A DNA stretch of 64,000 bases, from assembly GCA_016786705.1 (NCBI GenBank), contig JAEUVV010000006.1, positions 62,001-126,000 of the forward strand. Reading direction: 5' to 3'. Below the pieces are notes generated by a model. It was given only the letters and a program-made list of their open reading frames with translations. It ran no database searches and was not told where the DNA came from. Source of the stretch: Taibaiella sp. Its GTDB lineage: Bacteria; Bacteroidota; Bacteroidia; Chitinophagales; Chitinophagaceae. Of the stretch, positions 1 to 5,798 are shown piece by piece; positions within the stretch are counted from its first letter, which is position 1, and the number at the start of each line of letters is the position of its first letter. The translations under genes were made by a program, and so were the position numbers.

Positions 1-2155
1 CCACAATAGTCAGGCCCTGTGCTCTTGCTTTAAGGGCCAGGATATTACCCACTGTAGTTTTTGCTTCCAGCTTGCTCAACATAGCCTGCACATTCCTCAA
101 GTCAAGGTTCGCACCTATTTGTCCATTGAATGTCTGTTCCATCCAGATGATCGTGCTCCTCGCTACATCCAGTACCCCAAACAATAAACCTTTGGCTAAT
201 GCTTGCGTTACCCGAACCTGGTGCTGCACACAGGACGGATCATAAGCCACACCGGTACGCTCATTTACTTTCATCGGGTAGGCACTGTTCATCCAGCCCA
301 AAACAAGATTTGGTGTAATAGCACCGTTGCTGTAGGCATTACAGGTAAAGGAAACATATTTTGCTCCAGCCCGGTTCAGTACATCCAGGTTCAGCTCTAT
401 ATACTCCGCTGTACCCACCTCATTTGGAATAGAACGGATATCTCCGGAGTGACAGGCCCCTATCGTAGATAAGTTATAGTAACTACAATTATCTATTTTG
501 TTTTCATAAGCGATGATGCAGCTCAGGTCCATATCCAGGTGCTGTGCCCGCATTCCTTTACCCCATTGCATAAACAGTCTTACTGCATTCCCTTCTAAAG
601 GAAACTGTGTACCCATCAGGGCTACAGGCAGGTCCTGTACACTTTCCGCACGGTCTCCAATCGCCATAGGCATATAAAACAGCGATTTTTCTATGAAAAT
701 CGTTTTATTGTTGTTGGGTACCTTCGCATAACGCTGCTCCATTTCCTCCAGGCACATCACTTCAACACCTGCAATCATTCCTTTCAATTGCTCATCTGTA
801 TACAGCTCCAGTAAACGGTTAGACCCGATTCTTTTATTAGTACCACCTAATGGTTTTACACTCCTGGACTTTGTACGGTCAAAATAATTCTTGGCATAAC
901 TATTCAGCGTGAACAATAATCTCGCGGGTACTTTATGCGCTATTGCGGCGAAAGCAGTCAGGGTATCCTCAGCACCGAACCATAGCATATTGGCAAACAA
1001 AGAGCGTGCAAACAAGCCCGGCCGTGCTTGCAACAAATCGAAAGTTTTTGCCGCATCCGCTTTCAACCGGAACTGTTCAATAATTCCTGCGGGCACTTCA
1101 TAATATCCATTATAAAAGATGTGCAGTAATTCGGCTAAAGATTCCATACCTTCTTGCTTGCTGTACTCTGCCAGGCGTAATGCCCTTATGAAGCGTACCC
1201 ACATTGCTCTTTTAGGGTGCATCAAAACCGCAGCGGTTTCCGCATCCATGGCCAGTTCATTCAACCATTGAGCTACCATCTTCGACTCGCGGCGGCTGTA
1301 TTTCAGTCGCAGCGCACCTTTCGCATCCTGTTTGGCTGCTTTCGCAGTATCCAGGAACGTAGCCATGTGTTTATTATTTTGCGCCACACGCTTCAAAATA
1401 GTTTTAGGCTCGATGATCTGTAAAAACCCGGTTTGTTTAAACCACAAGTAGCGCATAATATCTACCGGGCTTTTGAACAATGCCCCGGCTTCTTTTGTTT
1501 TACCCACCGCGGCCAGGCCGTCTATCAGAAACATCAGGGTTTCTTTCATCCCGATCTCTACCACGGGTAGCTCAAAATGTTTCATGAATATTTTCAGGCT
1601 ATCGACCTGGCTGGCATCCAGTGCGGTTTTAGATTGCAACAGGTTTTTAAACACGGTTTGCGCATCTTCAGCTTCCCATAAAGCCAGTTCTTTCAATTTT
1701 GAACCCTGGCCTTTGTAAATTTCATGGTTCAATTCAAAGGGTGTACCGCAAAAAGGACAACCATTATATCTTTCCAGCGCGAAGGTCCCGGCAGGAATCA
1801 GGTGACCACAGCTCAATGTAGTTCCTTTACCAAATTTCACTTTGTTGGCCAATTCTGTTAACCAGTGGTCTTTCCTGGCTTCATTAGTCGGGATATCCCA
1901 GCCTTTCACCAGGGGGGTCCAGTTGTTTTTAATCTGTAAGACATCAACAAATGCTTCGTAAACGGATAACAATTGCGGAGCAGTCATAAAGTTGAACTGG
2001 TGCAACAGCTCTTCACTAACGGTATAGCCGATCTTATTCAGATTAGCGACCAGGTTAGCAGCCGGTTGCCGGATCGTTTTGCCGATGACTAACTTCGCGT
2101 CTGCAACATATACCGCGTTATAGCGGATAGCAACTTTCATTAATTCTTTATTCAT
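1..2155 (-). CDS. RING-like/TerD-fold stress protein, MXAN_6230/SCO0854 type (3' end outside window)
   Basis: A continuous reading frame runs from the ATG at 2155 to base 1, about 718 codons with no stop, so the C-terminus lies outside the window. Residues about 114-140 carry a zinc-binding, RING-like C-x-H-x14-C-x2-C (C116, H118, C133, C136). The middle (about 180-500) is helix-rich with no motif I can name. Residues about 530-650 resemble TerD: a D-x-D-L-S-C strand, a CHSGD turn, then a GAKYVSF strand. This architecture fits what I know as the MXAN_6230/SCO0854 RING-domain family, linked to Ter-type stress systems. Its leader holds a copy of the structured hairpin found before the upstream tRNA-like RNAs, so RNAs and protein probably form one unit. 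The molecular function is unknown; binding of RNA or of damaged-tRNA machinery is inference. Confidence 0.78.
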   Translation of the reverse strand, partial: MNKELMKVAIRYNAVYVADAKLVIGKTIRQPAANLVANLNKIGYTVSEELLHQFNFMTAPQLLSVYEAFVDVLQIKNNWTPLVKGWDIPTNEARKDHWLTELANKVKFGKGTTLSCGHLIPAGTFALERYNGCPFCGTPFELNHEIYKGQGSKLKELALWEAEDAQTVFKNLLQSKTALDASQVDSLKIFMKHFELPVVEIGMKETLMFLIDGLAAVGKTKEAGALFKSPVDIMRYLWFKQTGFLQIIEPKTILKRVAQNNKHMATFLDTAKAAKQDAKGALRLKYSRRESKMVAQWLNELAMDAETAAVLMHPKRAMWVRFIRALRLAEYSKQEGMESLAELLHIFYNGYYEVPAGIIEQFRLKADAAKTFDLLQARPGLFARSLFANMLWFGAEDTLTAFAAIAHKVPARLLFTLNSYAKNYFDRTKSRSVKPLGGTNKRIGSNRLLELYTDEQLKGMIAGVEVMCLEEMEQRYAKVPNNNKTIFIEKSLFYMPMAIGDRAESVQDLPVALMGTQFPLEGNAVRLFMQWGKGMRAQHLDMDLSCIIAYENKIDNCSYYNLSTIGACHSGDIRSIPNEVGTAEYIELNLDVLNRAGAKYVSFTCNAYSNGAITPNLVLGWMNSAYPMKVNERTGVAYDPSCVQHQVRVTQALAKGLLFGVLDVARSTIIWMEQTFNGQIGANLDLRNVQAMLSKLEAKTTVGNILALKARAQGLTIV

Positions 2156-2172
2156 GTTTGTTTGTTTTAAAA

Positions 2173-2227
2173 GGTAATCTACTCACTGGGCTTTACCATA
2201 AAAGATTGAAGTAAGTGAGCATTGACC
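2173..2227 (-). ncRNA. Structured hairpin, copy 0, in the leader of the RING/TerD gene
   Basis: Read on the minus strand, GGTCAA, then CTCACT and TACTTC, is followed about 20 bases later by AGTGAG and GATTACC. CTCACT/AGTGAG and GGT/ACC can pair around an internal loop. This is the fourth copy of the hairpin design found ahead of the tRNA-like RNAs, here 18 bases before the ATG at 2155. A smaller ATTAACC-gga-GGTCAAT hairpin (2220-2239) abuts it. It could be a leader regulatory element or a protein-binding site shared with the RNAs. Confidence 0.55.
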
Positions 2228-2304
2228 TCCGGTTAATAATGCTTATAGTTTCAGGCCGGTCCGGCCTTTCAGCTGAATAGTAGCTTATAAACTAAAAGGA
2301 TTTG

Positions 2305-2422
2305 TGGAACAGGCAGGATTCGAACCTGCGACCCATACAACCTCATGTTGTAGTAAGTTTAGATTGACCTGGAGGTAATGCCTAAACTTCAACGTATTGC
2401 TCTACCACTGAGCTACTGTCCC
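2305..2422 (-). ncRNA. tRNA-like RNA A, with a structured insert in the anticodon loop
   Basis: The 118-nt element has an acceptor stem GGGACAG/CTGTTCC (one G-U), discriminator A, a canonical D-arm (GCTC-AGTGGTA-GAGC) and a perfect T-arm (GCAGG-TTCGAAT-CCTGC). An anticodon stem ATACG/TGTAT can form, but its loop is about 50 nt, not 7. The loop contains a hairpin at 2355-2389: AAGTTTAG pairs with CTAAACTT and encloses GCATTACC-tcc-AGGTCAAT, the internal-loop motif seen across this locus. A second small hairpin, ACAAC-ATGAG-GTTGT, follows. No CCA is encoded. Such an RNA cannot decode as it stands. A tRNA gene with an unknown intron type is the alternative; the repeated motif favours a tRNA mimic. 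Confidence 0.75.
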
Positions 2423-2426
2423 ATGC

Positions 2427-2514
2427 CCGGTAATGGTGTAAGCGTTTTTCAATTTGGAGTTGAGGTTGAAGTAGCTTACACTTGACCGGAGTATTTTGTA
2501 ATATTTTAAAGAAC
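2427..2514 (-). ncRNA. Structured hairpin block, copy 1, before tRNA-like RNA A
   Basis: The 5' part is a TTCTTTAAAATA box (2501-2514). A 63-nt hairpin (2427-2489) follows: CCGGT pairs with ACCGG, CAA faces CATT as an internal loop, and GTGTAAGC pairs with GCTTACAC. A TACTTC element begins the terminal loop. Copies 2 and 3 have the same length and outer stem, and compensatory changes in the inner stem. The block ends four bases before RNA A. Confidence 0.65.
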
Positions 2515-2521
2515 TTTTTCA

Positions 2522-2548
2522 ATCAGGCGGCAACATCCGCTACCTGAT
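2522..2548 (-). other. Hairpin between tRNA-like RNA B and block 1
   Basis: ATCAGG and CCTGAT pair across a 15-base interior that can pair further (CGG/CCG). No T-run follows on the minus strand, so it does not look like an intrinsic terminator. It could be a processing or spacing structure in the RNA array. Confidence 0.4.
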
Positions 2549-2549
2549 G

Positions 2550-2633
2550 AATGATAATGGTATAGCTTTAAGGATTCGAACCTCTCACCTTTCGGTGTTG
2601 ACCCATATTAGCAGTAAGCTATACCTGACCATT
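2550..2633 (-). ncRNA. tRNA-like RNA B, with Y-RNA-like layout
   Basis: A long basal stem, AATGGT/ATCATT, then an internal loop CAG facing CATT, then nine pairs GTATAGCTT/AAGCTATAC, encloses a head. The head has a T-arm-like segment (GAGG-TTCGAAT-CCTT) and a hairpin CACC-GAAA-GGTG. No normal acceptor stem or anticodon arm is present. The basal stem holds the same internal-loop motif as the other RNAs. A protein-binding stem topped by a tRNA-like head is the layout described for bacterial Y RNAs (YrlA), partners of Ro60/TROVE proteins. It lies eight bases downstream of RNA C. The assignment rests on layout, not on a covariance search. Confidence 0.55.
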
Positions 2634-2641
2634 TTACTTTG

Positions 2642-2710
2642 TGGAACGGGCAGGATTCGAACCTGCGATTGCTATCTTGTAATAGTGCTCTACCACTGAG
2701 CTACTGTTCC
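2642..2710 (-). ncRNA. tRNA-like RNA C, with shortened anticodon arm
   Basis: The 69-nt element has an acceptor stem GGAACAG/CCGTTCC (one A-C mismatch), the same D-arm sequence as RNA A and the same T-arm (GCAGG-TTCGAAT-CCTGC). The anticodon arm is only CTAT-TACAAG-ATAG: four pairs and a six-base loop, where a decoding tRNA has five pairs and seven bases. No CCA is encoded. A and C are evidently paralogues. A tRNA finder may still report it, but the arm geometry argues against a role in translation. Confidence 0.72.
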
Positions 2711-2716
2711 CTTGCT

Positions 2717-2804
2717 CCGGTAATGATATAAGAGGGTTCAATTGAAAGTTGATTTTTGAAGTATCTTATACTTGACCGGCGTATTTTTAATATTTTAAAG
2801 AATA
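2717..2804 (-). ncRNA. Structured hairpin block, copy 2, before tRNA-like RNA C
   Basis: A TTCTTTAAAATA box at 2791-2804 is followed by a 63-nt hairpin (2717-2779). CCGGT/ACCGG is the outer stem, CAA/CATT the internal loop, GTATAAG/CTTATAT the inner stem, and TACTTC opens the loop. Against copy 1, a G-C pair in the inner stem has become A-T on both strands, which supports a real RNA fold. It starts eight bases after RNA D. Confidence 0.65.
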
Positions 2805-2811
2805 ATTTTTG

Positions 2812-2918
2812 AGAGGCGGGCAGGAATCGAACCTGCCTAAGTACCCGGTGTAAATACATTTTGACCTTACTGGTAATTAAAATATTTTAATAGTGCCTAA
2901 CCACTTGGCTACCGCCTC
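2812..2918 (-). ncRNA. tRNA-like RNA D, with a structured insert in the anticodon arm
   Basis: The 107-nt element has a perfect acceptor stem GAGGCGG/CCGCCTC, a D-arm (GCC-AAGTGGTTA-GGC) and a perfect T-arm (GCAGG-TTCGATT-CCTGC). The anticodon region is about 50 nt. It contains a hairpin in which AAATATTTT pairs with AATGTATTT (one mismatch) around AATTACC-agta-AGGTCAA, the motif also inserted in RNA A. Only a weak anticodon-like stem (TATT/GGTA) remains at its base. D differs from A and C in its D-arm, so it derives from a different tRNA. It is the first RNA of the array in transcription order. Confidence 0.72.
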
Positions 2919-2925
2919 ATAATTC

Positions 2926-3012
2926 CCGGTAATGATATAAGAGTCTGATTTAATTTAGTTTAAATAGAAGTATCTTACAATTGACCGGAATATTTTCATT
3001 ATTTTAAAGAAC
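2926..3012 (-). ncRNA. Structured hairpin block, copy 3, first element of the array
   Basis: A TTCTTTAAAATAA box (3000-3012) precedes a 63-nt hairpin (2926-2988): CCGGT/ACCGG outside, CAA/CATT internal loop, TGTAAG/CTTATA inside with one G-U, and TACTTC opening the loop. Its inner stem is intermediate between copies 1 and 2. It ends eight bases before RNA D. Confidence 0.65.
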
Positions 3013-3060
3013 TTATTTGTTGCTATTTTCAGGATCAATTTCCTTTCCCTTATCAACAAT

Positions 3061-3070
3061 GCAAAGATGC
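3061..3070 (-). promoter_or_regulatory. Probable promoter core of the RNA array
   Basis: GCATCTTTGC on the minus strand resembles the Bacteroidota -7 element TAnnTTTG (here CATCTTTG). It lies about 48 bases before the first hairpin block. The same ten bases occur upstream of ssb (9115-9124) and of the S24-type gene (36374-36383). Confidence 0.45.
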
Positions 3071-3072
3071 CA

Positions 3073-3101
3073 TGCGCAGTATGCGAACGATTTGCGTAGT
3101 T
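3073..3101. promoter_or_regulatory. Degenerate operator-like site upstream of the RNA array
   Basis: TGCGCA at 3073 and TTGCGTAGTT at 3092-3101 repeat the half-sites of the better site at 3191-3211. It overlaps the expected upstream part of the array promoter at 3061-3070. Spacing is irregular, so it is weaker evidence. Confidence 0.35.
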
Positions 3102-3190
3102 GTAAAATTTTCATAGCAAACAGCTGAAATCCTTTGTGGTATTGATTATTAATTTTAAAAATAATTTCCACTTCAATAAACCAAGTTAAA

Positions 3191-3211
3191 CTGCGCAAGT
3201 ATATTGCGTAG
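3191..3211. promoter_or_regulatory. Inverted-repeat operator CTGCGCAA-N5-TTGCGTAG
   Basis: CTGCGCAA (3191-3198) and TTGCGTAG (3204-3211) form an inverted repeat with a five-base spacer, 54 bases before the WYL gene. The same two 8-mers with the same spacing recur at 36506-36526. A dimeric regulator, plausibly the WYL protein itself, would fit. Confidence 0.55.
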
Positions 3212-3264
3212 TTTTTTTGCGCACAAAAACAGAATGATGTACTTTTAATTCAAAATAATAAATC

Positions 3265-4293
3265 ATGGCGGTAAACAAACTGGCACTGATCCGTTACAAA
3301 ACTATTGATCAATGCCTGCAGAACCGGCTGCGCAGGTGGACCCTCGATGACCTTATCGAAAAAGTATCTGCAGCTTTATATGATTATGAAGGTATCGTCA
3401 CCGGCGTAAGCAAGCGTACGATACAGGCCGATATACAATTGATGCGTAGTGACAAGCTGGGCTATAATGCACCTATAGTAGTACAGGAGCGCAAGTATTA
3501 TGTGTATGAAGATGCAGGTTACAGTATCAGTCATACCCGCATCACGGATGCCGATATTGATAAAATGAACGAGATCGTATCCGTATTGCGGCAAATGAAT
3601 GGCTTTGACTACTTCGACGATATGAATGATATTATTGCCCGCCTGGAAAACAGCCTGAACAAATCCAAAAACCATGCGGCTAATTTCATTCAACTGGAAG
3701 GTAATAAATTATTGAAAGGCATTGAGCATATCCTGCCTTTATACCAGGCCATCAAAAAGCAGATTCCCTTACTGATCAATTATAAGTCTTTCAAAGCCAG
3801 TGAAGCGCGCCAATCGGTATATTCCCCTTATCTTCTAAAAGAATACCGCAACCGCTGGTTCCTGATCACCATGCCGCAGAAAGGCACCACTTTAGTCACC
3901 CTGGCACTCGACCGTATCATTGATTTTATGGAGATGACCCCAAAAGATTATAAGCCTTACACCGGCGTAGACTTCGAAAGGTATTTTGAAGATACCCTCG
4001 GCGTTACTAAAACACAAAAAGACAGGGCCCATAAAATCATTCTATGGATCAATAAATACAATGCGCCATATGTACTGACCAAGCCCATACATCCTTCGCA
4101 ACAGCTCTTATCAGAAGATGCAAGCGGTATTACGATCCGCCTGGATGTAGTATGGAATTTTGAACTGGAAAGAGAGATCCTCGGCTTCGGAGAATGTATG
4201 AAAGTTTTGGCGCCCAGAATAATGCAGCGAAAGATCCGCGAACGTATTGAAAAGATGATGCAGCATTATCCTAAAGCGGTAGAAAGTAAGTAA
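3265..4293 (+). CDS. WYL-domain transcriptional regulator
   Basis: The 342-residue product has an N-terminal helix-turn-helix (about 20-65; recognition part VSKRTIQADIQ), a WYL domain (about 160-225) and a C-terminal WCX-like region. The signature appears as W-F-L at 198-200, after SPYLLKEYRNR. WYL proteins are regulators that often sense nucleic-acid ligands and sit beside defence or RNA-repair genes. The gene is divergent from the tRNA-like array, with 250 bases between them carrying two operator-like repeats, so it probably controls the array and the RING/TerD gene. The ATG has no Shine-Dalgarno sequence, as is usual in this phylum. The ligand is unknown. Confidence 0.8.
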   Translation: MAVNKLALIRYKTIDQCLQNRLRRWTLDDLIEKVSAALYDYEGIVTGVSKRTIQADIQLMRSDKLGYNAPIVVQERKYYVYEDAGYSISHTRITDADIDKMNEIVSVLRQMNGFDYFDDMNDIIARLENSLNKSKNHAANFIQLEGNKLLKGIEHILPLYQAIKKQIPLLINYKSFKASEARQSVYSPYLLKEYRNRWFLITMPQKGTTLVTLALDRIIDFMEMTPKDYKPYTGVDFERYFEDTLGVTKTQKDRAHKIILWINKYNAPYVLTKPIHPSQQLLSEDASGITIRLDVVWNFELEREILGFGECMKVLAPRIMQRKIRERIEKMMQHYPKAVESK

Positions 4294-4336
4294 GGAATTG
4301 ATTACACCTGGTTTAACGGAGCAAACAAAGATTAAA

Positions 4337-4376
4337 AAATCTTGTCGCATTTCGACTCGCTTAATGCGACAAGATT
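4337..4376. terminator. Bidirectional terminator between the WYL and DUF1398 genes
   Basis: A perfect 15-bp stem (AAATCTTGTCGCATT and its complement) has an 11-base loop and A/T runs on both sides, serving two convergent genes. Confidence 0.75.
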
Positions 4377-4381
4377 TATCT

Positions 4382-4780
4382 CTATTTAACTGCCGGTATC
4401 TGTTCCGTCAATACATCATTGCCCCGGACATCAAAATAGGTACAGGTCATTTTTTCAAAGTCAAGCAGCCAGCCGGCTACCCCGTTATCGGTACAATCTT
4501 TACAAAAGGTTGGATAATCTGTACCCCCTTGCTGATGTAATTTTAAGCGCTCAGCAAATCGTTCCTTGTTTAATATTTCATTTAAAGGCAAAGCCTCATA
4601 AGCCACATCTGTGGCCAGCATCGCCCCTTCTACATCTGAATAGGTAGTCTTCCCGGTACTAACATCAATCGTATACCCCGCCATGCCCATATCTTTCAGG
4701 TCCTGCACATAGCGTGGAAAGTCAGCCCCGCTTTTGACCTTTGCATGCGCCTCATGCACCTGCTCTAAAGTAAATTTCAT
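4382..4780 (-). CDS. DUF1398 family protein
   Basis: The 132-residue product matches the DUF1398 family (E. coli YbcV-like). It has two similar halves, each with a HxxxxxGxDYPxFxxD-type segment: FPRYVQDLKDMGMAGY near residues 21-36 and YPTFCKDCTDNGVAGW near 88-103. The function of the family is unknown and nothing marks it as secreted or membrane-bound. It lies 51 bases downstream of the VOC gene on the same strand and may be co-transcribed with it. Confidence 0.7.
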   Translation of the reverse strand: MKFTLEQVHEAHAKVKSGADFPRYVQDLKDMGMAGYTIDVSTGKTTYSDVEGAMLATDVAYEALPLNEILNKERFAERLKLHQQGGTDYPTFCKDCTDNGVAGWLLDFEKMTCTYFDVRGNDVLTEQIPAVK

Positions 4781-4831
4781 AATAGCTTAGTTGATAAAAC
4801 CGGCTTTAGACCGGCTGTATTAATAGAAAAA

Positions 4832-5278
4832 TTAGTGTGCTTGCATTTTAGCCGGGTCATCATAATTCACCATCCAGTTGATGCCGAATTTATCGGTCCA
4901 CATGCCAAAATAGGCGCCCCAGAAGGTATCTGCCAAAGGCATGGTCACCTGACCGCCTTCAGAAAGACCATTAAAAAGGCGCTCGGCCTCTTCGCGCGAA
5001 TCCGTATTTAAGGAAATTGAAAAATTATTGCCTTGTTTCAGGTTAGCGCCCCATTCTGATCCCGAATCACTACCCATCAACATCGTTTCTTTGGAAACCG
5101 GCAGGGAGATATGCATGATCTTATCTTTATCAGCTTCGGGCATTGGTTGCTCTTCACTGGGAGGCATATCGCTAAATTTGCCTACATAAGGAAATTCACC
5201 GCCCAGTACGGATTGGTAGAAGTCAAATGCTTCTTTACAGTTACCATTAAAGGTAAGATAGATGTTTACAGTTGCCAT
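4832..5278 (-). CDS. VOC-fold protein, PhnB/glyoxalase-like
   Basis: The 148-residue product has the vicinal-oxygen-chelate layout of PhnB-like proteins: an opening strand with YLTFNGNCKEAFDFYQ, a middle strand with IMHISLP, and a closing FGMWTDKFGINWMVNY. Such proteins are homologues of glyoxalase and of bleomycin-resistance proteins; the substrate cannot be read from the sequence. The metal-ligand pattern is incomplete, so enzymatic activity is uncertain. It is the first gene of a probable pair with the DUF1398 gene. Confidence 0.75.
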   Translation of the reverse strand: MATVNIYLTFNGNCKEAFDFYQSVLGGEFPYVGKFSDMPPSEEQPMPEADKDKIMHISLPVSKETMLMGSDSGSEWGANLKQGNNFSISLNTDSREEAERLFNGLSEGGQVTMPLADTFWGAYFGMWTDKFGINWMVNYDDPAKMQAH

Positions 5279-5389
5279 GTTTTATTGTTTTATGAATTGG
5301 TGATTCAAACTTAATACAGCTTTATGATATTTGCTTGTTAAATGCCAAAATTATTTGATGGCAGTAAAGCAGGAAAATGCCGGGAAGCT

Positions 5390-5397
5390 TAACTTTG
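5390..5397 (+). promoter_or_regulatory. Promoter -7 element, small lipoprotein gene
   Basis: TAACTTTG matches TAnnTTTG and lies 19 bases before the ATG at 5417. Confidence 0.55.
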
Positions 5398-5416
5398 GTT
5401 TTTAAACAAAAACAGG

Positions 5417-5758
5417 ATGAAAAATGTAATTATCGTTGCCTTATGTTTAAGTATGGGCCTTCTTACTGCATGTGGCGGAAGTAAAAAGATCAAACAAACC
5501 AGTACAGAACTCAATGAAGGAGCGCCTTTAAGCATCCGGGGCCAGGTAACGGGTATCGAAAATGGGAAAGATGGCTATACCGCGACGGTAAAAAGTGAGG
5601 CCAATAAAACCTACAAAGTAACTATAAGCAGGGTCAACCTTGAAAAAAGCCAATCAGTATATAAAAAATATGAAGTGGGCGAACAAATTTCGGTAACCGG
5701 TGATTGGTGGAAAGATGCCGAAGACAATATCTATATTAAGGCTACAAAGCTGCATTAA
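5417..5758 (+). CDS. Small lipoprotein with an OB-fold-like region
   Basis: The 113-residue product has a lipoprotein signal ending LLTAC (Cys19). The mature part (about 40-113) is strand-rich, with the pattern IRGQVTGIENGKDGYTATVK followed by a closing GEQISVTGDWW strand, which suggests an OB-type barrel. No catalytic motif is visible. It is followed 40 bases later by the antiporter gene on the same strand, so the two may be co-transcribed. The function is unknown; binding of a small ligand or nucleotide is only a structural guess. Confidence 0.65.
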   Translation: MKNVIIVALCLSMGLLTACGGSKKIKQTSTELNEGAPLSIRGQVTGIENGKDGYTATVKSEANKTYKVTISRVNLEKSQSVYKKYEVGEQISVTGDWWKDAEDNIYIKATKLH

Positions 5759-5798
5759 ATAATAGGTTCGGTTCAAAATTTCACCTAATCAAGCGCCG

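Noticed and set aside
203..1718. Several plus-strand open frames of 64-89 codons
   Set aside because: They are antisense shadows of the long minus-strand RING/TerD frame, which has clear domains.
2522..2548. Intrinsic terminator within the RNA array
   Set aside because: The stem is present but no T-run follows on the transcribed strand.
2305..2918. Ordinary tRNA gene cluster
   Set aside because: None of the four RNAs has a normal anticodon arm, and repeated structured hairpins sit between them.
2427..2988. CRISPR-like repeat array
   Set aside because: Only three blocks, irregular spacing, and the intervening units are tRNA-like RNAs, not spacers; no cas genes.
3013..3198. Minus-strand 61-codon frame in the WYL/array control region
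   Set aside because: It overlaps the operator repeats and promoter core, has no domain and looks like chance.
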